Positions 36,787-46,027 of a stretch of 64,000 nt of DNA are shown here, in pieces. The first letter of the stretch is position 1. Every line of letters begins with the position of its first letter. The DNA comes from Sneathiella sedimenti (GTDB lineage: Bacteria; Pseudomonadota; Alphaproteobacteria; Sneathiellales; Sneathiellaceae). The translations under genes and the position numbers were made by a program. The notes under the pieces are model-generated. The model did not search any database, had not been told where the DNA came from, and was given only the letters and a program-made list of their open reading frames with translations. The stretch is taken from NCBI RefSeq assembly GCF_017313765.1, contig NZ_JAFLNC010000002.1, forward strand, positions 434,001 through 498,000, read 5' to 3'.

Positions 36787-38136
36787 ATGACACGGAAATA
36801 TTTTGGAACCGACGGTATTCGCGGCACGGCGAACAAGGAGCCGATGACGGCGGAAATCGCCTTGAAAGTAGGCAAATCCGCGGGCAAGAAATTTGCCGGG
36901 CGTGGCGATTTTCGCCATCGTGTCGTGATTGGTAAGGATACGCGCCTTTCTGGCTATATGGTCGAGCCCGCATTGACGGCCGGGTTCACCTCTGTCGGGA
37001 TGGATGTCATTCTGGTTGGGCCGATGCCGACACCGGCCATCGCCATGTTGACCCGCTCGCTCCGGGCCGATCTCGGGGTGATGATTTCCGCTTCTCATAA
37101 CTCTTTTGAGGACAATGGCATCAAGCTTTTCGGTCCCGACGGCTACAAGCTCTCCGACGAGGTGGAAAAAAGCATCGAGGCCGACCTGATTGACGACAGC
37201 AATATTGTACTGGCGGATCCGGCCAAGCTCGGTCGGGCACAGCGCCTGGATGACGCGCGCGGACGCTATATCGAGTTCGCCAAGAGCAGCTTCCCCCGCA
37301 ATCAGCTCCTGAAAGGGCTGAAAATTGTAGTCGATTGTGCGAATGGTGCGGCCTATAAGGTGGCGCCGACAGTGCTCTGGGAGTTGGAGGCCGAGGTCAT
37401 CTCCATGGGCGTCTCGCCGAACGGGTTTAATATCAACGATGGCTGCGGGTCCACATCGACAGGCGCCATGTGCGCCCGCGTTGTGGAGGAGGGGGCCGAT
37501 CTCGGGATTGCCCTCGATGGAGATGCGGACCGGTTGCTGATCTGTGATGAGAAAGGCCGCATGATCGACGGCGATCAGTTGATGGCGCTAATTGCCCGGA
37601 CCTGGCAGAGCCGCGAGAAACTGCGCGGTGGGGGCATCGTCTCGACGGTCATGTCGAACATGGGGCTCGAGAAATTTCTGGAAGGGCACGGCCTGACCCT
37701 CGCGCGAACCAATGTCGGCGACCGCTACGTGGTGGAGCATATGCGTGAGCATGGCTTTAACGTTGGCGGGGAACAGTCCGGCCATATCGTCCTGTCCGAT
37801 TACAGCACAACGGGGGACGGCCTGATCGCCGCGCTGCAGGTTCTGTCGGTGATTGTCGAAAGGGGCCGCCCGGTCAGTGAGGTGTGCCATAACTTCGATC
37901 CCTGGCCGCAGATCCTCAAGAATGTCCGTTTTGAGACAGGGGATCCACTTGCAGGCTCCGCCGTGCAGAAGGCCATCCGGGACGGCGAAATCCGCCTTGG
38001 CAAGGAAGGGCGCCTGTTGATCCGGAAATCCGGGACAGAACCGTTAATCCGCGTAATGGGCGAGGGAACGAACGACAGCCTGGTGAATGAGATTGTCGAT
38101 AACATCGTCAACGAGGTTACTGCCTCGGTTGGCTGA
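36787..38136 (+). CDS. glmM: Phosphoglucosamine mutase
   Basis: A 449-residue mutase that converts glucosamine-6-phosphate to glucosamine-1-phosphate for peptidoglycan and lipopolysaccharide. The start [16 protein letters not shown], the active-site [13 protein letters not shown] (phosphoserine about Ser103), the metal loop LDGDADRL and the C-terminal [12 protein letters not shown] are all present. The folP-glmM pair is conserved in proteobacteria. The start is 58 bp after folP, and thiD follows 21 bp later. Confidence 0.96.
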   Translation: MTRKYFGTDGIRGTANKEPMTAEIALKVGKSAGKKFAGRGDFRHRVVIGKDTRLSGYMVEPALTAGFTSVGMDVILVGPMPTPAIAMLTRSLRADLGVMISASHNSFEDNGIKLFGPDGYKLSDEVEKSIEADLIDDSNIVLADPAKLGRAQRLDDARGRYIEFAKSSFPRNQLLKGLKIVVDCANGAAYKVAPTVLWELEAEVISMGVSPNGFNINDGCGSTSTGAMCARVVEEGADLGIALDGDADRLLICDEKGRMIDGDQLMALIARTWQSREKLRGGGIVSTVMSNMGLEKFLEGHGLTLARTNVGDRYVVEHMREHGFNVGGEQSGHIVLSDYSTTGDGLIAALQVLSVIVERGRPVSEVCHNFDPWPQILKNVRFETGDPLAGSAVQKAIRDGEIRLGKEGRLLIRKSGTEPLIRVMGEGTNDSLVNEIVDNIVNEVTASVG

Positions 38137-38157
38137 GTAGAAGTTTAAGGGGTAGTT

Positions 38158-38961
38158 ATGCAGGGGCGTGTATTGATTATCGCCGGGTCGGATTCCGGCG
38201 GTGGTGCAGGTATTCAGGCGGACATAAAGACAGTAACGGCACTTGGCGGCTATGCCGCCACCGCGATAACGGCGCTTACGGCGCAGAACACGCTTGGCGT
38301 AGAGGCGATCGAGGAAGTATCCGCGCCTTTTGTCGCGCAGCAAATTGACGTTGTTCTTAAAGATATCGGCGCCGACGCCATCAAGATTGGCATGCTCCAT
38401 CGCAAGGAAGTGATCGAAACCGTTGCCGAGCTGTTCGAACAGCTCGATAGATTGCCGCCGGTCGTTCTCGATCCGGTAATGATTGCCAAAGGCGGCGCTA
38501 GCCTGATCGCGGCGGAAGCGAGCGAGGCTATCAAGTCTCGATTGATCGCCCCTCATACACATGTGCTGACCCCGAATATCCCGGAGGCAGAACAGCTGAC
38601 CGGCATGAAAATCAATAGTCTTGCCGATATGGAGAAAGCAGGTCGCTTCCTGCTTGATATGGGACCAAAGGCCGTGCTGATGAAGGGCGGGCATAGCGAA
38701 GGCGCGGAAATCATCGACCTTCTTGTCACTGCGGAAGGCATACATACCTATTCGCACCCGCGAATTGATACCCCCCATACCCATGGTACAGGTTGTACGC
38801 TCTCCTCGGCAATCGCGACTGGCCTTGCGCAGGGACTAACCATCCCGGACGCGGTCGCGCGGGCCATTCGCTACGTGGAGAACGCGATCTTTGAGGCGCC
38901 CGGCCTCGGCGCCGGTCACGGCCCGCTCAATCACGGGCATACGGTGGGACCGTTTGTCTGA
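38158..38961 (+). CDS. thiD: Hydroxymethylpyrimidine (phosphate) kinase
   Basis: A 267-residue ribokinase-fold enzyme that phosphorylates HMP and HMP-phosphate in thiamine synthesis. Motifs are IIAGSDSGGGAGIQADIKT at the N-terminus, DPVMIAKGG, LTPNIPEAEQLTG and the catalytic HTHGTGCTLSSAIA. It is the last gene of the tilS-ftsH-folP-glmM run and is convergent with a class-V PLP gene 5 bp away. It supplies the partner substrate for ThiE. Confidence 0.94.
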   Translation: MQGRVLIIAGSDSGGGAGIQADIKTVTALGGYAATAITALTAQNTLGVEAIEEVSAPFVAQQIDVVLKDIGADAIKIGMLHRKEVIETVAELFEQLDRLPPVVLDPVMIAKGGASLIAAEASEAIKSRLIAPHTHVLTPNIPEAEQLTGMKINSLADMEKAGRFLLDMGPKAVLMKGGHSEGAEIIDLLVTAEGIHTYSHPRIDTPHTHGTGCTLSSAIATGLAQGLTIPDAVARAIRYVENAIFEAPGLGAGHGPLNHGHTVGPFV

Positions 38962-38966
38962 GCGTG

Positions 38967-40139
38967 CTATAGTTCGTTCAACATCTCAATAAGCCGGTCG
39001 ATTTCCTCTTCCGTATTATAATAATGAAAAGAGGCTCTTACCATGGCCTCTATGCCCCGTTTCTCAAGATCGAAGCGGGTGCTGGATAGGCCGGTGACAG
39101 ACACATTGATATTATGTGTCGCGAGGTGAGCCTTGATCTCTTCCGCGCTTTTTGAGGCGTGATCGAAGGTGACGATCCCACCCTTTCTTGCGCCAATATC
39201 CCGAACAGAAATACCCGGAACCTGTGCGAGCTTTTCCCGCGCGGTTGCGGCTAGTTCGCAAAGCCGGGCTGATGTTTCCTCAATCCCGAGATCCAGCAGG
39301 TAATCAACAGCGACACCAAGGCCAATGACGCCGGAAACATTGAATTCCCAATTCTCGAACCGGCGGGTGTCGGGGCGCATCTCATATCCGTCCATCGACG
39401 TCCATTCCGCGCCATGCATATCGAGAAACGGCGGCTCCAGCTTGTCCATGAAGTCGCTGCGGACAAAGAGAAAACCTGTCCCGCGGGGCCCGCGCAGGTA
39501 TTTCCGTCCCGTCACCGAGAGCATATCGCAGCCGATTTTCGCCACATCCACCGGGATTTGTCCGACCGACTGGCAAGCGTCCAGCAAATAGGGAATGTCA
39601 TGTTTCCGGGCGATCCTGCCGATTTCCACAGCCGGATTGATGAGGCCCCCATTCGTCGGGACATGGGTGACGGAGATCAACTTCACCCTGTCGTCGATCA
39701 TGCTGTCCAGCGCCGCCACATCCATCTGGCCACTCTCATCGCTCGGCACGAAGTCGATCTTGACCCCGGTCTGTTTCGCAACCTGTAGGTAGGCGATGAC
39801 ATTGGCGGCATATTCCGCTTCTGCCGTCAGGATGCGGTCGCCGGGTTCAAATTGCATCCCATGGAAAGCCATCTGCCAGCCCACGGTCGCATTCTCGACA
39901 AGGGCGATTTCGCGGCGGTCACAGTTGATCAACTCGGCAATAGCGTCATAGGTCCGCTCGAACGCGGCCCGCGCGCGGGCATGTGCCTCATAGCCACCGA
40001 TCGCCAGCTCCAGATCGAAATGATCCTTCACCGCCTCGTAAACTGGGGCTGGCATCAGGGCCGCACCCGCATTGTTTAGATGAATGCGATTCCGGGTCCC
40101 CGGTGTCTCTGCCCTGAGCCTGTCGATATCCAGTGTCAT
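38967..40139 (-). CDS. Class V aminotransferase (cysteine desulfurase-like fold)
   Basis: A 390-residue PLP enzyme. The N-terminal substrate site has LNNAGAALMPAPV, the PLP-pocket residues lie in VTHVPTNGGL and LLDACQSVGQIPVD, and the Schiff-base lysine is in SVTGRKYLRGPRGTGFLFV. This is the isopenicillin-epimerase/cysteine-desulfurase branch of class V. The active cysteine loop of SufS/IscS is not obvious, so epimerase, beta-elimination or transaminase activity is as likely as desulfuration. It ends a three-gene minus-strand run with 9-bp and 11-bp gaps. Confidence 0.82.
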   Translation of the reverse strand: MTLDIDRLRAETPGTRNRIHLNNAGAALMPAPVYEAVKDHFDLELAIGGYEAHARARAAFERTYDAIAELINCDRREIALVENATVGWQMAFHGMQFEPGDRILTAEAEYAANVIAYLQVAKQTGVKIDFVPSDESGQMDVAALDSMIDDRVKLISVTHVPTNGGLINPAVEIGRIARKHDIPYLLDACQSVGQIPVDVAKIGCDMLSVTGRKYLRGPRGTGFLFVRSDFMDKLEPPFLDMHGAEWTSMDGYEMRPDTRRFENWEFNVSGVIGLGVAVDYLLDLGIEETSARLCELAATAREKLAQVPGISVRDIGARKGGIVTFDHASKSAEEIKAHLATHNINVSVTGLSSTRFDLEKRGIEAMVRASFHYYNTEEEIDRLIEMLNEL

Positions 40140-40148
40140 ATTACAACC

Positions 40149-41132
40149 TCAGCGGTGGCCGGCGACGGCGTGGGGAATGTAGGCCTCGTTCAGCCGCGCG
40201 AGTTCCTCCACATCCAGAGAGATATCCAGCGCGGCAACCGCTTCCTCCAGCTGGTACATCTTGCTGGCCCCGATGATCGGGGCTGTGACAGCCGGGCTGT
40301 GATGCACCCAGGCAAGGGCGATCTGTGCCGGCGTGACCCCGCGTGCCTTGGCAATATCCTGTACAACGGCGAGGACATCGTAATCGGCATCCTGCCCGAT
40401 CCGCATGGAATTAATCATCGCATCGGAGCGGGACCGGGTTGTGTCGCCTTCCGCACCTTTCTTCTTGTTCCCGGCAAGAAAGCCGCGCGCCAGCGGTGAC
40501 CAGGGGATCACGCCAATGCCCTGATCCGCGCAGAGGGGGAGCATTTCGCGTTCCTCCTCCCGATAGACGAGGTTATAGACATTCTGCATAGAGACGAAAC
40601 GCGCCCAGCCGTTCTTCTCGGATATGGACAGCGCCTTCATGAATTGCCAGGCGAACATGGAGGAGGCACCGATATAACGGGCCTTGCCGGCGCGTACTAC
40701 ATCATTGAGGGCGTCCAGCGTTTCCTCGATAGGAGTGTCATAATCCCAGCGGTGAATCTGGTAGAGATCGACGTAATCAGTGCCGAGCCGTCGCAGGGAA
40801 TCATCAATGGAATGCATGATATGCTTGCGCGAGAGACCGCCGGTGAGCGGACTTTTCCCCATACGATTGAAGACCTTCGTCGCGATGACGACCTCCTCGC
40901 GCTTTGCGAAGTCCTTGAGCGCCCTGCCGACGATTTCTTCGGACACGCCAACGGAGTACATATCTGCGGTATCGAAGAAATTGATGCCAAGCTCGAGCGC
41001 GCGCTTGATAAAGGGGCGACTCTCGTCCTCGGGCAGCACCCAGTCCCGCCATTTCGGGTCGCCATAGGTCATGGTGCCGAGGCAAAGCTCGCTTACTTTT
41101 AGGCCGGTGTTGCCCAGTCGCTTGAGGTTCAT
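40149..41132 (-). CDS. Aldo/keto reductase
   Basis: A 327-residue NADPH-dependent TIM-barrel oxidoreductase. The catalytic tetrad can be placed: Asp and Tyr in NFFDTADMYSVGVSEE, Lys in VVIATKVF, His in LYQIHRWD. The C-terminal cofactor-binding SPLARGFLAGNK and IIGASKMYQLEEAV are typical. The relatives with this pattern include pyridoxal- and aldehyde-reducing AKRs. Sandwiched between two PLP-enzyme genes, it likely shares their pathway. Confidence 0.9.
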   Translation of the reverse strand: MNLKRLGNTGLKVSELCLGTMTYGDPKWRDWVLPEDESRPFIKRALELGINFFDTADMYSVGVSEEIVGRALKDFAKREEVVIATKVFNRMGKSPLTGGLSRKHIMHSIDDSLRRLGTDYVDLYQIHRWDYDTPIEETLDALNDVVRAGKARYIGASSMFAWQFMKALSISEKNGWARFVSMQNVYNLVYREEEREMLPLCADQGIGVIPWSPLARGFLAGNKKKGAEGDTTRSRSDAMINSMRIGQDADYDVLAVVQDIAKARGVTPAQIALAWVHHSPAVTAPIIGASKMYQLEEAVAALDISLDVEELARLNEAYIPHAVAGHR

Positions 41133-41143
41133 TTTTCTCTCCG

Positions 41144-42277
41144 TTACAGGATGTTTTCCAGCGCCGCGAGCAGTCTATCGCTATCCGCCTCATTATTGAA
41201 GAGGTGAGGGGTAATCCGCATGCTCGACCCCCGGACCGAGACCAGAATATTCTCGCTCCGCAGCCGGTCGAGCAGGTCTTTCGGCAGGCCGCCATCACGC
41301 CGGAGACCGAGAAAATGCCCGGCGCGCATGTCATCGGGCAGGGAAGTCAGGCCCAGTCCGGCGCACCTCGCGGCGATGTCGCGGGTTTTCTGCGTCAGCG
41401 TTTCCTGGATATCGGCGACACCCCAGTCCAGTATCTGTTCAAGCGCCGCCACCGCGACAGGCATCAGGGCAAAATTCGCCCGCTCCCCCATGTCGTAGCG
41501 GCGCGCGCCCTGCTGATATACATCCACATAGTCAACCAGCCCGGCGAAATCCTCCGAACCCTTGCGGTTGAGCCAGTTATATTCCAGCGGGTCGCCGTCC
41601 TGATGCGCCGGGGCGACATACAGGAACCCGACGCTATAGGGACCGAGCAGCCATTTATAGGCGGCGGCGATTAGGAAATCGGGCCTAACCTTCTCAAGAT
41701 CGAGGGGCAACGCACCGAGCGACTGCGTCACATCGAGGACAAGCTTCCCGCCATTGGACCGCAGTTTTGCGCCAATCGCCTCAAGATCGAGGCGCGCACC
41801 ATCTGTCCAGTGGATGTGGGGGAGGGCGGCAATCGCGACCCTCTCATCAAGGGCGTTCAGGACGGCGGATGTCCAGTCACGGTCGGCAGGGGTGGAAACC
41901 GTCACAATTTCGGCGCCGCATTCTTTCGCTCGTTCCTGCCAGCAATAAACGTTCGACGGGAACTGGTCCTCGATAAGGAGGATCTTCTCGCCTGCCTCGA
42001 GGGGGAGGTTCCGTGCGGCGATGGCTAGGCCGTAAGAGGCACTCGGGATAATCGCGATATTATCCGCCGCCGTGCCGACCAGCGTCGCAAACAAGCTGCG
42101 TGCCTGTTCCGATTCGGTGAAGAAATCAGACGGAGCAACCGTCCAGGGCAGGGATTTACGGTCAATACCCCCATGGCCGGCGGCCCGCGCTGTTTTTGTC
42201 AGCGGCCCCATATAGGCACAGTTGAAATAGGCGATGTCGTCTGGAATATCGAACAGGTGGCGTTGGCTGGGGATCAT
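41144..42277 (-). CDS. Class V aminotransferase (kynureninase-like fold)
   Basis: A 377-residue PLP-fold enzyme. The Schiff-base lysine is in LIAAAYKWLLGPYSVGFLYV, the acidic PLP contact in LVLDVTQSLGALPLDL, and IPSASYGLAIAARNL lies in the phosphate-binding region. It is distinct from the class-V gene two places downstream, with little local similarity outside the fold motifs. First gene of the operon 42277-38967. Substrate unknown. Confidence 0.82.
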   Translation of the reverse strand: MIPSQRHLFDIPDDIAYFNCAYMGPLTKTARAAGHGGIDRKSLPWTVAPSDFFTESEQARSLFATLVGTAADNIAIIPSASYGLAIAARNLPLEAGEKILLIEDQFPSNVYCWQERAKECGAEIVTVSTPADRDWTSAVLNALDERVAIAALPHIHWTDGARLDLEAIGAKLRSNGGKLVLDVTQSLGALPLDLEKVRPDFLIAAAYKWLLGPYSVGFLYVAPAHQDGDPLEYNWLNRKGSEDFAGLVDYVDVYQQGARRYDMGERANFALMPVAVAALEQILDWGVADIQETLTQKTRDIAARCAGLGLTSLPDDMRAGHFLGLRRDGGLPKDLLDRLRSENILVSVRGSSMRITPHLFNNEADSDRLLAALENIL

Positions 42278-42378
42278 GATTTAGGCCTCGGGAAGTTGTT
42301 TCCAGCCGTATTTTCGTGATCCCCGCCTCCTTTGACCAGCCCTTTATTGTCGCAAGGACAATATTGGACGCCGCCGGA

Positions 42379-42855
42379 TCAACGGGCAGCCTCGATCCGG
42401 AACTGATAACAGTTGTTTGTCGCCGAACGGGCATGCACATAGGCGACGTCTTTCGTCGCCAGTATGGCTGTTGCCGTGTCTACGAGCCTGTCCGGCGGAA
42501 CCGCCTGGCCTGTGCCATAGACAAGTCGATCGTCGCGGCTGTATCCGCGGAGCAGGACGGCGTTCCATTCCTTGACCATGGCGGGATAGCTGCCCTTTTC
42601 ATCAAAGGCCGGGCATTCCTTTGCATGGAGAAAAATCGGCCCTTGCTCCGCAAAGGGCTGTTCTGCCGGGAAGGGTCTATAGGACAGGAGCAGATATTCC
42701 TCACCCGCCGCGATATGTGACAGGCAATGGCGACAGGAAAGTCCCGAGCCGTCCGAAATAAATCTCTCGGGGGCATTCCCATGGGCATCCATCCCGCCGT
42801 TCTGTATAGCGCGGACCCTGTCCGTCGGTAGCGGAAAATAGGCAAGTTTCGTCAT
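42379..42855 (-). CDS. DUF1203 family protein
   Basis: A 158-residue soluble protein. The pattern GLSCRHCL (two cysteines, CxxC), SYRPFPAEQPFAEQGPIFLHA and YVHARSATNNCYQF matches DUF1203, a small family without assigned function. The CxxC pair at about residues 41-44 might bind metal. It starts 283 bp before serC, divergently, and is separated by 101 bp from the PLP operon. The interval 42856-43138 otherwise holds only the serC promoter and leader. Confidence 0.75.
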   Translation of the reverse strand: MTKLAYFPLPTDRVRAIQNGGMDAHGNAPERFISDGSGLSCRHCLSHIAAGEEYLLLSYRPFPAEQPFAEQGPIFLHAKECPAFDEKGSYPAMVKEWNAVLLRGYSRDDRLVYGTGQAVPPDRLVDTATAILATKDVAYVHARSATNNCYQFRIEAAR

Positions 42856-43053
42856 TTTTTAGTGTCTCCAAAATTGAATATGCGAGAACATTAGACTGAG
42901 GAATGCCTCCGAAATATCCAAACCCCGCGATCCAATTTCAGGCTTGATTCTGTCCTTTTCAGAAAAATCACTGTCGCTATCAAGATACTCTCGCGCAGAA
43001 CGGGCAAATCCAACATGGAAATCCGGCAAAATGTCGCAGTGCAAAAAATCCCG

Positions 43054-43082
43054 TTGACATCGCCCTCGAAATTTTGTCTATG
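43054..43082 (+). promoter_or_regulatory. Sigma-70 promoter of serC
   Basis: A consensus TTGACA (43054-43059), a 17-base spacer and TCTATG (43077-43082) place the transcript start near 43088, giving a 50-nt leader that begins with the hairpins below. Confidence 0.65.
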
Positions 43083-43087
43083 AACAG

Positions 43088-43134
43088 CGGGCCACATCCC
43101 CCCACCGGGATGCTCTAGACTGGAAGGTTTAGTT
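43088..43134 (+). promoter_or_regulatory. Candidate serC leader RNA motif
   Basis: Two hairpins occupy the short leader. The first is CATCCC / GGGATG (43095-43100 with 43107-43112, 6-base loop). The second is CTAGAC / GTTTAG (43115-43120 with 43127-43132), whose loop TGGAAG and following G hold the ribosome site GGAAGG for serC. A two-hairpin element directly before serC has been described as the serC motif in alphaproteobacteria. The match is by memory and hand folding. Sequestering the ribosome site would allow translational control. Confidence 0.5.
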
Positions 43135-43138
43135 TATT

Positions 43139-44308
43139 ATGACAGTACAAATGCGTCCGGAGAGACGCCCTAACTCTCCCCTGTTTTCATCCGGCCCTTG
43201 CGCAAAGCGCCCCGGATGGTCCCTCCAAAATCTTGAAAATGCGTTTCTGGGTCGGTCTCATCGTGCCGGTGAAGGCAAGGCCAGGCTTAAAGCCGTGATC
43301 GATCAGCATCGTGCGCTGCTTGGCATTCCCGATGACTACAAGGTCGGTATCGTGCCGGGCTCTGACACCGGTGCCGTGGAAATGGCGCTCTGGTCAATGC
43401 TGGGCGCGCGCCCGGTCACCATGTTGGCGTGGGAAAGCTTTGGTTCCGGCTGGGCCACCGATGTGGTCAAGCAGCTGAAGCTGAAAGACGCCGAAGTGAT
43501 CACCGCCGAATATGGCGAGATCCCGGACCTCGCCGCGACTGACTGGTCCCGCGACACGGTCTTTACCTGGAACGGCACAACCTCCGGCGTTCGTGTCCCG
43601 AATGGTGACTGGATCTCGGACGACCGCGAAGGTCTTGCCATTTGCGATGCGACCTCCGCCGTTTTCGCCATGGAACTCCCATGGGAAAAACTCGATGTCG
43701 TGACCTGGTCCTGGCAGAAAGTGCTGGGCGGGGAGGCGGCTCATGGCATGCTGGTCCTGAGCCCGCGCGCTGTTGAGCGGCTGGAAAGCTACACCCCCGC
43801 ATGGCCCCTCCCGAAGGTCTTCCGCATGACCAAGGGCGGCAAGCTCATTGACGGTATCTTCAAGGGGGAAACGATCAATACTCCCTCCATGCTGGCAGTC
43901 GAGGACGCGCTGGACGCGCTTAACTGGGCGAAAAGCATTGGCGGCGGCAAGGGCATGATCGCCCGCACGGATGCCAACGCAAAGGTCATCTCTGACTGGG
44001 TCGCGAAAACCGACTGGGTCGACTATCTAGCAAGCGATCCGGCCATCCGCTCCACCACATCGGTCTGTCTCAAGATCACCGATGACTGGTTTACCGCGCT
44101 CTCCGAAGAGGATCAGCCAAAGGCAGCGAAAGAACTTGTTGCCATCCTCGAGAAGGAAGGCGCGGCGCTGGATATCGGGCATTACCGGGACGCACCGGCG
44201 GGTCTTCGGATCTGGGCGGGGGCGACGGTGGAAACGGCCGATCTTGAAGCCCTGATGCCCTGGCTCGACTGGGGCTACGCGACGCTAAAAAACACATTCC
44301 AGAAATAA
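43139..44308 (+). CDS. serC: Phosphoserine aminotransferase
   Basis: A 389-residue PLP enzyme converting 3-phosphohydroxypyruvate to phosphoserine. The long alphaproteobacterial form begins with [17 protein letters not shown] and has the Schiff-base lysine in [16 protein letters not shown], with a phosphate site near [13 protein letters not shown]. It is followed by serA 21 bp downstream, completing the first two steps of serine synthesis, and is preceded by a structured leader. Confidence 0.94.
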   Translation: MTVQMRPERRPNSPLFSSGPCAKRPGWSLQNLENAFLGRSHRAGEGKARLKAVIDQHRALLGIPDDYKVGIVPGSDTGAVEMALWSMLGARPVTMLAWESFGSGWATDVVKQLKLKDAEVITAEYGEIPDLAATDWSRDTVFTWNGTTSGVRVPNGDWISDDREGLAICDATSAVFAMELPWEKLDVVTWSWQKVLGGEAAHGMLVLSPRAVERLESYTPAWPLPKVFRMTKGGKLIDGIFKGETINTPSMLAVEDALDALNWAKSIGGGKGMIARTDANAKVISDWVAKTDWVDYLASDPAIRSTTSVCLKITDDWFTALSEEDQPKAAKELVAILEKEGAALDIGHYRDAPAGLRIWAGATVETADLEALMPWLDWGYATLKNTFQK

Positions 44309-44329
44309 TCCTTAAGAAGGATCGATAAA

Positions 44330-45907
44330 ATGGTCAAAGTCCTTATCTCTGACAAGATGAGCCCGCGCGCTGCTGAAATTTTTCGGGAACGTGGCGTAGA
44401 AGTAGACGAACTAACCGGCATGACGCCGGAGGAACTGAAAGCCTGCATTGGCGAATATGACGGCCTGGCTGTCCGCTCCGCCACCAAGGCAACCGCCGAG
44501 ATTATTGCGGCGGCAACCAACCTGAAAGTCATCGGCCGCGCCGGTATCGGTGTGGACAATGTCGATATCCCGGCGGCAACGGCAGCCGGTATCTGCGTGA
44601 TGAATACGCCCTTCGGCAATGCCATCACGACGGCCGAGCACGCCATCGCCATGATGTTCTCTCTCTCCCGGCATATCCCGGCGGCGAACGCCTCCACCCA
44701 GGCCGGTAAATGGGAGAAATCGAAATTCATGGGTGTCGAGTTGTATGGCAAGACGCTTGGTGTCATTGGCTGCGGCAATATCGGTTCGATCGTCGCCGAT
44801 CGCGCCGTTGGCCTTAAGATGAAGGTGGTTGCCTATGATCCGTTCCTGTCTCCCGAACGGGCGTTGGAACTTGGTGTTGAGAAGCTGGAGCTGGACGATC
44901 TGTTCGCCCGTGCCGATTATATCTCGCTTCATACCCCGATCACCGACAGCACCCGCAATATCATCAATGCGAAGAATATCGCCAAGATGAAGCCGGGTGT
45001 CCGGCTGATCAACTGCGCACGTGGCGGCCTGGTCGTCGAGCAAGACCTGAAGGAAGCGCTGGAATCCGGGCAGGTTGCCGGGGCGGCACTTGACGTTTTC
45101 GCCGAGGAACCGGCCAAGGAAAATATCCTCTTTGGTATGGAGAATGTGGTGACAACGCCGCATCTCGGGGCCTCAACAGATGAGGCACAGGTCAATGTTG
45201 CCATCCAGGTTGCCGAGCAGATGTCCGATTATCTATTGGTCGGGTCCGTTACCAACGCCCTCAACATGCCGTCGGTCACAGCGGAAGAGGCACCGAAGCT
45301 CAAACCCTATATGGAGTTGGCTTCCCAGCTTGGTGGCTTCGCCGGGCAGGTCACGGAAAGCGGCATCAAGTCCGTTCGCATCGACTATGAAGGCGCCGCA
45401 GCAGCCCTCAATACCAAACCGCTCACCTCGATCATCATCCAGAGCCTGCTGGCCCCGCTGATGGACAGCATCAACATGGTCAATGCTCCGGTGGTCGCGA
45501 AGGAACGCGGTATAGACGTGACCGAGAGCTATAATGACCGCGAGGAGGATTACCAGACATTGATCCGTCTCTCGATCACGACCGAGCACCAGACACGCGA
45601 TATCGCCGGCACACTGTTTGGAGATGACCGTCCGCGTATCGTCAATATCAAGGGCATCAATATGGAAGCTGAAATCGGGCCCCATATGCTCTATGTCACC
45701 AACAAGGACAAGCCTGGCTTTATCGGTGCCCTCGGTTCTGTTCTCGGGGATGCCAACGTCAATATCGCGACATTCCATCTTGGTCGCCACAAGGGGGCGG
45801 GTGAGGCGATCGCCCTGATCGAGATAGATTCGGAATTGTCGAAAGAGACGCTGGATACAGTGCGGAAACTTCCGCATGTGGATCAGGTCAAGCCGTTGAA
45901 TTTCTAG
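44330..45907 (+). CDS. serA: D-3-phosphoglycerate dehydrogenase
   Basis: A 525-residue enzyme of the long type: catalytic and NAD-binding domains (IGCGNIGSIVADRAVGLKM; INCARGGLVVEQDL; TPHLGASTDEAQ), an intervening ASB domain and a C-terminal ACT domain (YVTNKDKPGFIGALGSVLGDANVNIATFHLGR) that senses serine in relatives. It oxidises 3-phosphoglycerate. ATG 44330 follows AAGAAGGA. A terminator with six Ts follows it. Confidence 0.97.
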   Translation: MVKVLISDKMSPRAAEIFRERGVEVDELTGMTPEELKACIGEYDGLAVRSATKATAEIIAAATNLKVIGRAGIGVDNVDIPAATAAGICVMNTPFGNAITTAEHAIAMMFSLSRHIPAANASTQAGKWEKSKFMGVELYGKTLGVIGCGNIGSIVADRAVGLKMKVVAYDPFLSPERALELGVEKLELDDLFARADYISLHTPITDSTRNIINAKNIAKMKPGVRLINCARGGLVVEQDLKEALESGQVAGAALDVFAEEPAKENILFGMENVVTTPHLGASTDEAQVNVAIQVAEQMSDYLLVGSVTNALNMPSVTAEEAPKLKPYMELASQLGGFAGQVTESGIKSVRIDYEGAAAALNTKPLTSIIIQSLLAPLMDSINMVNAPVVAKERGIDVTESYNDREEDYQTLIRLSITTEHQTRDIAGTLFGDDRPRIVNIKGINMEAEIGPHMLYVTNKDKPGFIGALGSVLGDANVNIATFHLGRHKGAGEAIALIEIDSELSKETLDTVRKLPHVDQVKPLNF

Positions 45908-45950
45908 TCCCTTCATGTTAAAAAGTCGCACCTTCGGGTGCTTGCGGAAA

Positions 45951-45978
45951 AGCGGCGGTTAAAAACTGCCGCTTTTTT
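45951..45978 (+). terminator. Intrinsic terminator after serA
   Basis: AGCGGCGG (45951-45958) pairs with CTGCCGCT (45966-45973) with one G-T pair, followed by six T. Just upstream GCACC-TTCG-GGTGC (45928-45941) forms a second small hairpin. Confidence 0.85.
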
Positions 45979-46027
45979 GCTGTTCCTGTTGGCGACAGCG
46001 GGGAAATATGCTTTATAGGCCCACGTA

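Noticed and set aside
42859-43097. Short minus-strand frames upstream of DUF1203
   Set aside because: They overlap the serC promoter and leader region, lack ribosome sites and do not match any family.
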